From Corylus avellana (lineage: Eukaryota; Streptophyta; Magnoliopsida; Fagales; Betulaceae): a DNA stretch of 64,000 bases. Shown here piece by piece: positions 12,301-22,560 of the stretch; the first letter of the stretch is position 1, and each line of letters starts with the position of its first letter. The DNA lies in NCBI RefSeq assembly GCF_901000735.1, contig NC_081541.1:806001-870000 (forward strand). Direction: 5' to 3'. Both the position numbers and the translations under genes were made by a program. Below the pieces are notes generated by a model, which saw only the letters and a program-made list of their open reading frames with translations, ran no database searches and was not told where the DNA came from.

Positions 12301-12588
12301 GTTTACTAGAGTTACAAAAGTAGACTTGAAGCCATGCCGGTCATTTTGGTGGTCTGGAACATCCCTGGCAGGAAAATCCCTGCCTGTCAGGTTAATGTAG
12401 ATACAGGTGGTGCTCCTGTTCTAATCGTAGTTATTGTTGTATTGAGTCTTCAGGTTCGTGGTCATAGAAATGGGTTGAGAACTCTTCCACAGAGTGCTGC
12501 TATAACAACTGTTGATTGGCATCCTACTTTGCCCATTTTCGTGACTGGATCAGCTGATAACTCGGTTCGAGTAACGTCTATTTTATAA
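9370..12588 (+). CDS. WDR91-like WD40 protein, C-terminal half, 11 exons
   Basis: Eleven exons splice in frame: 9370-9428, 9645-9739, 10038-10140, 10252-10346, 10422-10484, 10793-10868, 10957-11065, 11333-11445, 11594-11652, 12038-12146 and 12454-12588 (stop TAA). They give about 338 residues. WD repeats are visible as GHTSPISRCRFSASGNNIAS, then IGTADGGIKAWNVDAKRVV, ITSLCFNHNGKILAAS, and a final TTVDWHPTLPIF...GSADNSVRV. This matches the beta-propeller of plant WDR91 homologues; animal WDR91 acts in endosome maturation with Rab7. The intron after 11445 uses a GC donor. No N-terminal exons or start codon were found upstream, so this is either the 3' half of a gene with unrecognised exons or a truncated duplicate. 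Every frame and splice phase is intact, which argues against old decay. Confidence 0.75.
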
Positions 12589-12834
12589 AGGCCTCACTTC
12601 AGTGTCTTTATTCTTGGTCTGTTGGAGGTTGAACGAAGTTTTCTTAGTTGGTTTGGCACTTGCATTCTGAGCAGGCTTTGTTGAATGGATGTTGTAATTC
12701 ATTGAACAGGTTATTTGTAATGTATTAACCATTCATTTATATAATATCTTTTCAACTTCTTTTATTTGTAACTGCATGTGTGCTTCGCGTGTGAGCGATA
12801 GTGTGGTGCTGCGGTTCCATGCTAATATTTTTAA
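12589..12834 (+). other. Probable 3' UTR of the WDR91-like gene
   Basis: Follows the stop codon. It is T-rich, with AATGTATT-type stretches around 12717-12726 that could serve for polyadenylation. It ends at the TSD of the adjacent MITE. The role is inferred from position only. Confidence 0.4.
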
Positions 12835-12997
12835 GGGAAAATTTCACTTTAGACCTTTGAACTATCATACGATTTGACATATCCCCTCTCGAACTTTGAA
12901 ACCTTTCAATTTGGACTACTGAAGTTTTAATTGCAGTCAATTTGAATCCCTCCGTCAAATCGCGTGGTAGTTCAGGCGTCTAAAGTGAAGTTTTCCC
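12835..12997. mobile_element. MITE, Mutator-like, perfect 9-bp TSD
   Basis: 163-bp element with inverted ends of about 40 bp (GGGAAAATTTCACTTTAGAC at the left; the reverse complement of the right end reads GGGAAAACTTCACTTTAGAC). It is flanked by identical 9-bp repeats, TATTTTTAA at 12826-12834 and 12998-13006. A 9-bp duplication with long terminal inverted repeats points to a Mutator-like family. There is no coding capacity, so it is non-autonomous. Confidence 0.9.
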
Positions 12998-13094
12998 TAT
13001 TTTTAATATTCCCTACACATTTGCAATGTGATATGTGAAGATTTCATAGATGTTCTAATTTGTGCATTGGGATGTGTATAGTACCTTCAAAAAA

Positions 13095-13333
13095 GGGATT
13101 TGGATTCCCCCAATTGGGAAGAAATTGGAGATTCTTCAATTGTTAATTGTGACAATTTTAAATTCAATGGTCTATAAAATCATTTAAATTTCGGTAAAAC
13201 AAAAGCTAGTATTTAATGCTTCGGTTATACAAAAGTAACTGACATTCTATAGACCATTGGATTTAAAATGAAGGGCTGCGATTAACAATTAGAGAATCTC
13301 TAATTTTTCCCCAATTGGAGGAAATCTCAATCC
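13095..13333. mobile_element. Foldback MITE with arms of about 85 bp
   Basis: The left arm (GGGATTTGGATTCCCCCAAT onward, to ATTCAATGGTCTATA) pairs with the right arm (TATAGACCATTGGAT...CAATCC) over about 85 bp, separated by a short centre. The flanks share TCAAAAAA, a possible target duplication. No ORF is present. Confidence 0.75.
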
Positions 13334-13339
13334 TCAAAA

Positions 13340-14247
13340 AAGTGGGGTTGTACTTCATTCCCAAAACCTAGCGGCTCTTTCTCTCACCAAAGCCTTCCGC
13401 TCTCTATTGATATGATCTTTTGTTTGGAAGCAAACTTTAATAGATTTGTTCTTATTTTTGTTTTCGGTGCAAATTTAGGAATCAGTTATGTGAAAAAACT
13501 CAATTTTTACATTTTTTTTTTTTTTTTTTGGTCTCATGAAATCCATGCTCAGTACAAATTCATATGCAAAAGAGGTGGTCAAAGCATCCATAATTGCATG
13601 GGTTTTTTGAAATTTATGCTCTACATTTGAGTTGAATCCCCTTCCAAACAAGGTTGAGGGAGGAAATCGGCTTTAGCATTTAAGGGAGGGTTTGGGCTGT
13701 GTATAGTAAGTTAAAAGAAGGGGGTTGTTTTTCTAGTAAATGGTGAGACCAGTAATTTATTATGTTGCGTTTGGTTGGGTTTACTAGAATTGTTTTCAAC
13801 GGTTATTAGTGGAATGGAATAATCTTTAACCTTTTAGACTTATAGTACACAAAAATGTTGCTTTTAGATGAAAGTCCACAATTGCTTTTTAGGAGAACAT
13901 TTGTAAGCTTAGAAAAATATAATTACGTAAGCAAGCATACAGGGAAAAAAAAAAAAAAAAAACAATGCACTTAAAATTTTTTTTTAAAAATATATATAAA
14001 ACTTTTCTTAAGTAGAGGCCAAAGTTAACAGCTTCAAAAAAAAACCAACAATTCTTATTTGCTCAGAAGAAAAAAAACAAAAACAAAAACAAAAAATCAA
14101 AAACCAACAATTATAATACCATTACAGTTTACAGAGGACAACCGACAACGAAACTTCAAGAATGAATTATTTGAAAGGAAGAGCAATTACTGAGAACAAC
14201 ATTTCTACCTTGACTAAAGGTTTTCTTGTTAGCACCGATCGAGTCCT
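13340..14247. other. Intergenic, includes probable 3' UTR of RLP2
   Basis: AT-rich sequence with poly-T at 13508-13529 and poly-A runs at 13945-13962 and around 14070-14100. I see no gene. The last 150 bases match the sequence next to the RLP4 and RLP5 stop codons and are probably the RLP2 3' UTR. Confidence 0.5.
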
Positions 14248-17200
14248 TCACTTTCTCAGTAATTTGGCCATGCCAATAGCTATTGTTACATAGAGCCAAT
14301 CTCCTATTCTCTCAAGGTACTGGAAATAGGCATGCCTCCAAGAACTTTTCAATAGCAACGATCCACAAATACCCCAAAATCCAACAATGAATCCAAGTAC
14401 AATGCTAGTATAAAACCATAAATGTTCGTGAGAGTTTGCATGTTCTTGATTATTGCCTTCTCCATCAATGCTACTAGTTCGAGGACCTTGAGCTGCTTCG
14501 TCTCCCGGACATCTTTTCAAAAGAGGCAAGCCACAAAGATCTTGGTTACCTATATATGCAGAAGCACTGAAACTTTGGAGTTGGGTACCTTTTGGGATTC
14601 TACCTGACAAGTTGTTGTCTGACAAAATCAAGTCGCTTAGGAAGGTCAAATCAACAAGGCTTGGTGGAATTATACCTGAAAGGTGATTTTTCGACAAGTC
14701 CAAAGACTCCAATCTCTCCATGTCACCAATATTATGAGGGATAATGCCGGTCAACAAGTTTCTAGATAGATTTAACCCAATTAATCCCGAGAGACTTGTT
14801 ATTTCTTTTGGAATTTCACCTTTCAATTTGTTGCTCGAAAGATCGATAAGTTTTACTAGTCCAAGAGTTTTACTATACTCGAGATATTTTTCTTTGAAAG
14901 CCACCATTAAATTGTCCATGTAGGTGGACATATACATACCGTTGGTGTCCCTCCAAATAATTAAATCATGAGAAATGCTTACTTTTGAGCTTTGCGTTTG
15001 AGCCATGACAGTGAAGTTATTGAGGCATTTTGGTATAGTCCCTCTAATATCGTTGTGAGAGAGGTCCAAAATTTGGAGAGAAGTTAGATGACATAATTGC
15101 AACGGTATGTGACCAACGAACAAGTTTGATGCCAAACGAAGAATAATCAAATGTGGTAGGCTTGTGCCTATCCATGTTGGAATCCTTTCGGAGAGTCTGT
15201 TTTCTCCAAGATCCAATAGCTCCAACGAAGAGCAGTTTATCAATGACTTCGGCAATTCTCCAATAAAATTGTTGTTATGCAAATCCAATGTTTCCAGCGT
15301 AGATCTGCCACCAACAGAATCACAGATGCTTCCAAAAGAATCAGGAATTCTTCCAAAGAAATTATTGTTTGCCAAACTAAACTTGCTCAAAAGACGCATA
15401 TCCCTCCAACAGTTAGGGAGTTCTCCAGATAAAAAGTTATTCGAAAGATCAAAGTAACCAGAATCACTCATGGATCTATTTGTTTGGCATATGGATGTAA
15501 TAGATCCTTGGAACTTGTTATTGGAGAGATTTAACAGGCTCCAATTAGAATTAAGTTGTGGCAATGGACCACTAAAGTGGTTATAACTCAAATCTGTTAT
15601 ATGATAATCAAAAAAGCTTGATGAAAACCAATGAAGAGGTATGGTACCCTTGATATGGTTGTGGGACAGATTTAAGAGATTTATATTGGAAGAAAGGTTC
15701 CAAAACCAGTTGGGGATAGTATCTGAAATTCCTACATCTGACATTTCAAGCTCTGAAAAATTCTTTTGTGTTTGAAGCCATTGAGGAAACGTTGACCCCA
15801 ATTTGCAAGAACTCAATCGTATGATATCCAGATGAAATGGGGGAACCCAATTTGAACTAAACTTCAATGACAAAGAATTAAAAGACAAGTCCAATTGATT
15901 TAAACTGGAAAGATTTGACAAGTGTGCTTCAGTGACATCGCCTTCTAAAGAATTTGAAGACACATCTAGAACTTGGAGCATAGAAAGTTCTCCCACACTT
16001 TTGGTTAAACTTCTATTTAACCGGTTGTTGGATAGACGCAACTCTCTCAAGAAAGAGAAATTTGAAAGATCAAGTACCTCTCCACTTATATTATTGGATG
16101 ACAAGTCTAATACTTGCAAGTTGTGAAGATTCTCCAAAGTTCGTGGCATCATCCCTCCAAGGTTGTTGTAAGAGAGGCCGAGATGAACAAGAGCTACCAT
16201 ATTCCCAAAAGCTCTTGGAATTGAACCTTCAAGGTTGTTGTAAAAGAGGTCGAGATGAACAAGAGCTACCATATTCCCAAAAGCTCTTGGAATTGAACCT
16301 TCAAGGTTGTTGTAACAGAGGTCGAGATGAACAAGAGCTACCATATTCCCAAAAGCTCTTGGAATTGAACCTTCAAGGTTGTTGAAAGAGAGGTCGAGAT
16401 GAACAAGAGCTACCATATTCCCAAAAGCTCTTGGAATTGAACCTTCAAGGTTGTTAATCCCAAGGTTAAGAAAGACAAGGCTATTGGTATATTCGAATAG
16501 CCATGGGAATACGGAGGAGTTGAGATGATTGTCAGAGAGATCAAGGGATAAAAGTGGTGAAGAAGAATTAGCATTGAAAAGCACAGGAGGAATCGGCACG
16601 GAGAGCTGGCAACTTTGTAGACTTAAGTCTAATAAAGAAGGGAGCATGGTAACCTTATCCGGCCAATTGACAACCTTGCTAAGGTTCACATAACTCATAT
16701 CTAAGTGCCTTAAAGAGGAGAGATTAAAGAGCCAGTCAAGATTGTGGTCCTCAATCTTCCCAGAGTTCCAACTGAGATCAAGAGAAGTCAAGCTTGTGAG
16801 ATTTCCAAGCTGCTGTGGAATGGTTCCAGAAAAAGAGTTGTAGGAAAGATTGAGATATTGTAATTTAGTGAGTGAACCAATGAACTCTGGGAGGATGAAG
16901 TTGAAATCATTGCCACTTAAGTCGAGGTAAGTCAAATGCTGCAAACCAAGTAATGAAGAGTTTATCTCACCATATAGACCTTTGTGGAATAGTACTTCAT
17001 CAAAGGATAAATCTCCCCGAAGATCAAGCTTGACAACATGAGCAGTTCGGTTGCTGCATTTGATTCCTTTCCAATTGCAACAATCTTCCTCATGACTGCC
17101 CCAAGAAGACAGCAGACCGTCATCATCTTGAAGGCCTCGTTTGAATTTGAGGAGTGCTTGTCTTTCTTCCTCTATGCATCTGACTTCTGAATTACGGAAA

Positions 17201-17289
17201 TTCAAACCGAAACAAATTGAAGTTGCGGTACATAGGAGGAGGAGGAGGAGGCCAAGTAGAAGCAACAATGCAGCATAAGGGCCTCTCAT
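14248..17289 (-). CDS. RLP2: LRR receptor-like protein, Cf/EIX type
   Basis: A single exon encodes 1013 residues from the MRGPYAALL start, which is shared with RLP1 and RLP3. An in-frame ATG at 17376 would add 29 residues, but it is out of frame in the sisters. Order: signal peptide (about 1-28), LRRNT_2 cap with paired cysteines (CCNWKGIKC), about 30 plant-type LRRs, an island region (DTNGMYMSTYMDNLMVAFKE), the last LRRs, an acidic juxtamembrane stretch, one transmembrane helix with GxxxG spacing (GFIVGFWGICG, about 960-981) and a short basic tail ending AKLLRK. There is no kinase domain, as expected of RLPs, which signal with SOBIR1/BAK1-type kinases at the plasma membrane. The ligand is unknown. 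It carries four near-identical LRR units, more than its sisters. Confidence 0.95.
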   Translation of the reverse strand: MRGPYAALLLLLGLLLLLLCTATSICFGLNFRNSEVRCIEEERQALLKFKRGLQDDDGLLSSWGSHEEDCCNWKGIKCSNRTAHVVKLDLRGDLSFDEVLFHKGLYGEINSSLLGLQHLTYLDLSGNDFNFILPEFIGSLTKLQYLNLSYNSFSGTIPQQLGNLTSLTSLDLSWNSGKIEDHNLDWLFNLSSLRHLDMSYVNLSKVVNWPDKVTMLPSLLDLSLQSCQLSVPIPPVLFNANSSSPLLSLDLSDNHLNSSVFPWLFEYTNSLVFLNLGINNLEGSIPRAFGNMVALVHLDLSFNNLEGSIPRAFGNMVALVHLDLCYNNLEGSIPRAFGNMVALVHLDLFYNNLEGSIPRAFGNMVALVHLGLSYNNLGGMMPRTLENLHNLQVLDLSSNNISGEVLDLSNFSFLRELRLSNNRLNRSLTKSVGELSMLQVLDVSSNSLEGDVTEAHLSNLSSLNQLDLSFNSLSLKFSSNWVPPFHLDIIRLSSCKLGSTFPQWLQTQKNFSELEMSDVGISDTIPNWFWNLSSNINLLNLSHNHIKGTIPLHWFSSSFFDYHITDLSYNHFSGPLPQLNSNWSLLNLSNNKFQGSITSICQTNRSMSDSGYFDLSNNFLSGELPNCWRDMRLLSKFSLANNNFFGRIPDSFGSICDSVGGRSTLETLDLHNNNFIGELPKSLINCSSLELLDLGENRLSERIPTWIGTSLPHLIILRLASNLFVGHIPLQLCHLTSLQILDLSHNDIRGTIPKCLNNFTVMAQTQSSKVSISHDLIIWRDTNGMYMSTYMDNLMVAFKEKYLEYSKTLGLVKLIDLSSNKLKGEIPKEITSLSGLIGLNLSRNLLTGIIPHNIGDMERLESLDLSKNHLSGIIPPSLVDLTFLSDLILSDNNLSGRIPKGTQLQSFSASAYIGNQDLCGLPLLKRCPGDEAAQGPRTSSIDGEGNNQEHANSHEHLWFYTSIVLGFIVGFWGICGSLLLKSSWRHAYFQYLERIGDWLYVTIAIGMAKLLRK
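16150..16445 (-). repeat. Four tandem 72-bp LRR units inside RLP2
   Basis: Four consecutive 24-codon units read GSIPRAFGNMVALVHL followed by DL/GL and S/C/F-(F/Y)NNLE. They are almost identical at DNA level. RLP1 has two such units at the same place, and RLP3 and RLP5 have one diverged unit. This is a recent expansion of an LRR by unequal exchange or slippage. Confidence 0.95.
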
Positions 17290-18440
17290 TGTTTGACGCT
17301 CTAAGTCTTTGGGAGTGGTGGTGGGTAAGAGGTGAAGCTGAGATAAAAAGAAGTTATAATCAGTAGATCGATGCAACTACTGCTGGTTTGGGTGTCCAAA
17401 GTAAACCATATGGATATTGTATTTATATTGCTATTGGCTACAATTATAATGTAACGGTGCCTTGAAAAGTTTAAAACAAACTTGCAAAAGCAAACATCAA
17501 TTATACAGAAACTTCGGGGAAGACTCGACAGTCAACTTGCAAATGGAAAAAACTTCCTGCTGGGATCGAGTAGGGACACAACTGAATGAAATGTTGGCAA
17601 CAAGTTTCTCATCTTTTCTTGTTTTTCTCAAAAAAAAAAAAAAAAAAAAAAAATTAAACTCCCTTTCTTTCACAAAAAATTCAAAATTCATTTCCTCTTT
17701 ATATCACATCAATTAATTCTTATTACTATTTTAAGAAAACAAAAATGGAAAAAAATTAAACTCCTTTCTTCAAACAATTTTTCTAATATTTGTTAACAAG
17801 CTGTTTATTGGTCGTAACAAATGCGTCCAACTACCAAATTTGTACTTGGTTTTGCATGACTGAGGTTTGATGGCTTAGAGGGTAAGCCGATGCAAGCTGT
17901 GTTCTGGTGTGGTGGGTGATTGTGTTGTTGTGTTAGTGTTCCACGTGAACGCTAAAAAAAATAATAATTCATATCACTTTTAATAAAAAATTAAAGAAAT
18001 TAAAAACTTCAAAAATTAATTAATAATTAATTAATTATTGTCAAATGCTTCCCAAAGAGAGAAGCCATGCACACGGCTAATAACCACCAATTAAATGAAA
18101 TACAAATTGTCGAGGATGAGAACACTGGAGCATTAAAAGCATTATTTAAATTACATATTATATATGATCTCTCAATCTGCAAATTTTTTGTCGTACATAG
18201 CACATAGCATTGCCAATTGGAGTAGTACGTAGCAATTCCTGATATAGTAAGCAACGAGGTAAAAGAAAACCATTAGTCTGGAGACACTAGCTAGCTAGAT
18301 GGACAGCTTCTTCATGCAAAGTGAAACTTGGCATCCAGAATAAGTGTTTTGCCCTGTTGCCTTCATTGACAATCTGCTTTTTATTTGCATTGCTGTGCAG
18401 CAAATAAAAAAAAATGGCGAATGTTAGAGAAAAGTAAAAG
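17290..18440. repeat. Duplicated block A, copy 2 (5' flank of RLP2)
   Basis: Near-identical to 1756-3120 and 27005-28200. A small difference at 18200-18207 (an extra CACATAG) and a junction near 18438, where the match to copy 1 ends and block D begins, mark a breakpoint. No gene is supported. Confidence 0.85.
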
Positions 18441-18878
18441 GCAACAATAGTTTGAATACTCTGAAACACACAAACCCAGCGTGACATTAATTTAATGCAA
18501 AAGCAAGAGATTCCCACCTAGAAATTTCCGTCACAGTAAATAATATTTGTTGAGATCTCAGAAGGTATATTAGTGTGAAATCAGAAACTGTCAAGTATTC
18601 TTTACTTTGAAGAACACCCAATTATCAAATTGTAAGTGGATTTAAGATTTCTTAAAAATTGTAATGATTTACTTCCGTCCGAGTAATTTAATTTCAAGTT
18701 TTAGTCATTATATATATATATATGTTCAATTAACTTGAATGTTTTCATAGGAATAGAAAAAAATCATTACTATGGACTGCCCTTTAATTTAGGGATGCTT
18801 TGGGGCCACCCCAAATATTTTGGCGGAAATCACTTTCACGGCCTTGGGTGGTTGGGCAGAAGGTGGTGGCCGAATTAT
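18441..18878. repeat. Duplicated block D, copy 1, left part
   Basis: Matches 30415-30750 and 31167-31272. About 410 bases present in the other copy (30754-31166) are missing here at about 18776. There is no coding sequence. It ends at the run of N. Confidence 0.7.
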
Positions 18879-19161
18879 NNNNNNNNNNNNNNNNNNNNNN
18901 NNNNNNNNNNNNNNNNNNNNNNNNNNNNNNNNNNNNNNNNNNNNNNNNNNNNNNNNNNNNNNNNNNNNNNNNNNNNNNNNNNNNNNNNNNNNNNNNNNNN
19001 NNNNNNNNNNNNNNNNNNNNNNNNNNNNNNNNNNNNNNNNNNNNNNNNNNNNNNNNNNNNNNNNNNNNNNNNNNNNNNNNNNNNNNNNNNNNNNNNNNNN
19101 NNNNNNNNNNNNNNNNNNNNNNNNNNNNNNNNNNNNNNNNNNNNNNNNNNNNNNNNNNNNN
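18879..19161. other. Assembly gap (283 N)
   Basis: Run of N. The flanking bases match 31272 and 31541 in the other block D copy, where the spacing is 268 bases. The missing sequence is therefore probably that AT-rich, non-coding segment. Confidence 1.
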
Positions 19162-19640
19162 CAAAAAGGCATTATATTGTGAAATGCCTTTTTTATATAA
19201 TCTTTTTAGGACCGGGTTTGATATTTTTGGGCTTTAGAGCTTGGGTTTGGACTTATAGTCCATATAAATTTTTTAAGGGAAATGCTAGGTGTTCTCCTAA
19301 TTGTGATGTGCCTTTTAAAATTATCGTTGAATTTGAGATTATCATTATTGACTTTTAATCTATTGGTGATTTTAAAAGCGACATCATTGTTGGGAGGACA
19401 CCGAAAGAATACTAGAAGAACACCTAACATTTTTTATTTTTTAAAGCTTGAGCAGGGATTTGGGACTCCTCCCACCCGTCTTTGCCATCGGAATTAATTG
19501 AAGTGCCAATAATTTCATTATTTTCTTACAATTAATTGATACATGTAAGTATGTGATTGAAGTTACATCGATCACTAAAAATAAATAAATAAATAACATC
19601 CTTCTTTACTTGTTGTTATAACTGAATTGTAGGTTTATCA
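19162..19640. repeat. Duplicated block D, copy 1, right part
   Basis: Continues the match to 31541-31975, including an AAATGCCTTTTTTATATAAT stretch and a MITE. A third, shorter version lies at 32770-33180. No gene is visible. Confidence 0.7.
19281..19432. mobile_element. MITE (AATGYTAGGTGTTCT ends)
   Basis: About 152 bp with 15-bp terminal inverted repeats (AATGCTAGGTGTTCT; right end complement AATGTTAGGTGTTCT) and an inner TGTG..CTTTTAAAATTA motif shared with elements at 31663, 45657 and 48523. The copy at 31663-31813 sits at the same place in the duplicated block, so it predates that duplication. Confidence 0.7.
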
Positions 19641-21490
19641 TTTTTTTTCTATAAGTTGAAGGAACAAATGAAATGCTGGAACAGAGTGATCTTTGTGACA
19701 TGTATGAGCATGTAAATTTGCTCTGTAATGGACTGTAGGACACTTATTGAAACCCAATCAGAATCACCAATTCAAACTTTTAACAACTTCCAACAGAAAA
19801 AAAAATAATAACAATAAATAAAATAATAAAATAATAAATTGATACATTACATTACCAGATATATACAATCAATTTACAAAGTGATAAGTAAAGAAGAAAA
19901 AAAAATTCACAAAGTGATAAAGAAGTTGCTGAGAGAGATCATCGAAGATTCGAAGGTAATAAAACAAATTGTTTAGCTTTCTAGTGGTTTCTGAGAAACT
20001 CCCAAATGATCTACTTTATCTTTTGTCAAACCTATAATTCTAAACAAATTCTTAGTCTTAAAAGTTAAGAAGTCATTCCACAATAATTATTTATTAGTCA
20101 TTTGATAGCTAGTGGAGAATTATCAAACGCAATACCTATTCTATTGCAATGTGATGCACGCTGGTGAACGCTCCCCCACCTATTGGTTCAACTCTAATCG
20201 GTTCAATTAGCATTCATTAAAATGAAAATGGTGAATGCACCCACCTATTGCTGCTTTTCTTTTTATAATAAACCACTTCCTCCACCTTTTTTAAAGCCAT
20301 CAAAAGGTTTGAACAAACGCAATACCTAGTCTTTTGCAATGTGATGCACGCTGGTGGCCTACTTTCTCAGCAAAGTCTCACATTGTATTATATTATAAGA
20401 GAATCACCAATTGGTTCTACTTTAAATTCTTTAATCGGTTCAATTAGCTCCGTTTCCGAACAGATTTGCAATTCAATTCCCCCATTTCTTCCTCTGTCAC
20501 AAGTTCTACGAAACGCACCTATATATATATATATTAATGTTACTCCACCTTTCTTAAAGACATCAAAAGGCTTGAAAGTTGAAGCCATTCCAACCACCCA
20601 CCGTAAATGGGTTCGGACCAAAAAGAAAAAATCAACGAAAAACAAACCACAGTCCCCAAGGTAAAAAGTTTCACAACCTTGTAAGAGGAATACGATTTAG
20701 TCCTCTATAATATGTATCTTTAATTTAGACTTTTTTTATTATTTTTTATTATTGTTTTGACTGTAGAAAAAGAAAGAATGAAAAGGAACAAAGCGATGGC
20801 ACGAAAACAGAAAACTGAAAAGAAATGAAAGAACTAAATTGCTGAAGAGGGACGAAAGCCTTGTAGAACAATCATGGGCATGCTAAAAAAGTATGAAAAC
20901 CTGTTATGATAAGTTTTGAGAGTCTATTCTATATAATTTTCCTTTTTCTTTTGGAGCTGGATCAATGTATGATTATTATTATTATTTGTTTTAAAAAAGA
21001 AAAGTACATATATCCTTCTCAAAATACTATTCCATTGTCAATGCTCCTTTCCTTGATCCCCCACCAAAAACAAATGATCAATTGTGTCAATGTGCACCCT
21101 AACTTCCATGCACAATGATCCCCAATACTAACAAAAAAGCAAAAATAACCATAAAACATTTAAAAAAATATATATATAGATTGATTTTTTTTTTTAAAAA
21201 AAAAAACAATAATTTAAAGTACTTTTTTTAAAAAAAATAAAATAAAAAATAAAAATTATGAAGTGCTATTTTGTTATTGAGGGGGAATGACATTTTTTGG
21301 TAGTTTATGAAAGGCATTGACATAATTGGTAGTTTGGGAGAGATATTGACAATGAGATGATAGTTTGAGGGTACATATGTGTGTACTTTTCCGGAAAAAA
21401 AAAAAAAAATGGTAGCTAGCTTAGAAGCTTTCGAATTTGGGCTTAAAAATTTGATAAACTTTTTATTTCAAGAATTATATTGTGAGATGC
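19641..21490. other. Intergenic; dispersed repeat at 19733-19798
   Basis: No supported gene. The stretch at 19733-19798 (ACTTATTGAAACCCAATCAG and following) recurs at 22262, 33500 and 39885. The GCAATGTGATGCACGC segment occurs at 20148 and 20338. The rest is AT-rich, with A and T runs at 21186-21260 and 21394-21409. Confidence 0.5.
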
Positions 21491-21494
21491 CTTT

Positions 21495-21715
21495 TCTATG
21501 CAAAAACAAGGTCATGCTCTTTGGTCAAGAAACTATAGTAGGTATTTACATTCCTTGGCATTACATTTTTAACAGTGAATATATATATTGGTTAAGACTC
21601 CCTGGACTGACTAATTCGAACATTTAATTTGTTATCATAATCAGTGTGTTGTAGGACATGGTTCTTGAACTTCCACATAAAATGTGAAATTGATTAACTG
21701 CTTTCTATGAGAACG
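21495..21715 (+). pseudogene. WDR91-like gene fragment (exon 9 and intron)
   Basis: Matches 11605-11790 of the WDR91-like gene: the end of exon 9 (CTTTGGTCAAGAAACT) and the following intron (TAACAGTGAATATAT, CTCCCTGGACTGACTAA). It keeps intron sequence, so it is a genomic duplicate and not a retrocopy. It is too short to encode anything. Confidence 0.8.
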
Positions 21716-21929
21716 AAGAAAGGTGGGCTTTTTTATTCTTCTTTTGAGTAACGTTAGAAACCATCATTTCATTCAAATAAAAAACTTTTTCTTTCAAAAT
21801 TAGTGAAAGCACATAAAATGTAAAGGAAAAACCTTTCCATCGTGATGGAAATGTGGTCATAGCATTACTTCTCGTCTAGAGATGTACCTTAATGCTCGAG
21901 AGTGACACAAACTTAATTCTTGTGAGTGA

Positions 21930-22560
21930 AACAGGGCTGGACAAAAACTTAAGAAGGCTTGAAGGTCAACTTGCCAAAACAAACATCAATGTTTAGAATG
22001 CTGAGAGGAGTAGGCAGAAACTTCAGGGAATTCTTGACGGTGAACTTGGCTCCGAGAATTGTACGAGCATGCAACTTCCTGCTGGGAGTTGGGACAGACC
22101 ATTGAACGCTAACATTTTCTGGGAATTCATTCAAGCAAATTGTGCAAAGCTGAACATACTATTGATGAGTTGGTGAATAAATTGAATGAAATTTAATTTG
22201 GAACATGCAGCTTCATCCTCGTGCCATGTACGAGCATGTAATTAAATTTATTTGGTAAGAGGCTGCAGGGCACTTATTGGAACCCAATCAGAATCACCAA
22301 TTCAAACTTTTAGCAACTTCCAAGAGAAAAATGATACAACACCAGATATCTACAATCAAATTACAAGGTGTGAAGCTCAGAAAAAAAAAGAGACAAAGTG
22401 ATAAAGAAGTTGCTGAGAGAGAAGGTAATAAAACTAAATGAGAACGAAAAAGAAGGCATTTTTTATCTGCAGCATCTACCCCCAATATGATATGCATGGT
22501 CAGTGAAAGCCATACTCTGGAGATTCTTCAAACTGACATATTAATTAAACATTTTGATTC
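21930..22560. repeat. RLP-flank module copies and dispersed repeat
   Basis: Contains two copies of the recurrent module (GGGCTGGACAAAAACTTAAG; AGAAACTTCAGGGAATTCTT), a stretch similar to 5580-5700, and the dispersed repeat at 22262-22326. ORFs here are short and have no domain. Confidence 0.5.

Noticed and set aside
12210..12323. Possible extra exon of the WDR91-like gene
   Set aside because: Exons 12038-12146 and 12454-12588 join in phase without it, and I could not match it to the family. It is most likely intron.
16062..16385. Plus-strand ORF with a repeated RGRDEQELPYSQKLLEL peptide
   Set aside because: It is the antisense shadow of the four tandem LRR units of RLP2, and the peptide repeat comes from the DNA repeat.
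16150..16445. Regular repeats resembling a CRISPR array
   Set aside because: The units are contiguous coding LRRs without spacers, in a plant nuclear genome.
18735..19358. Long ORFs across the N run
   Set aside because: They are open only because N is read as unknown residues; no real coding sequence supports them.
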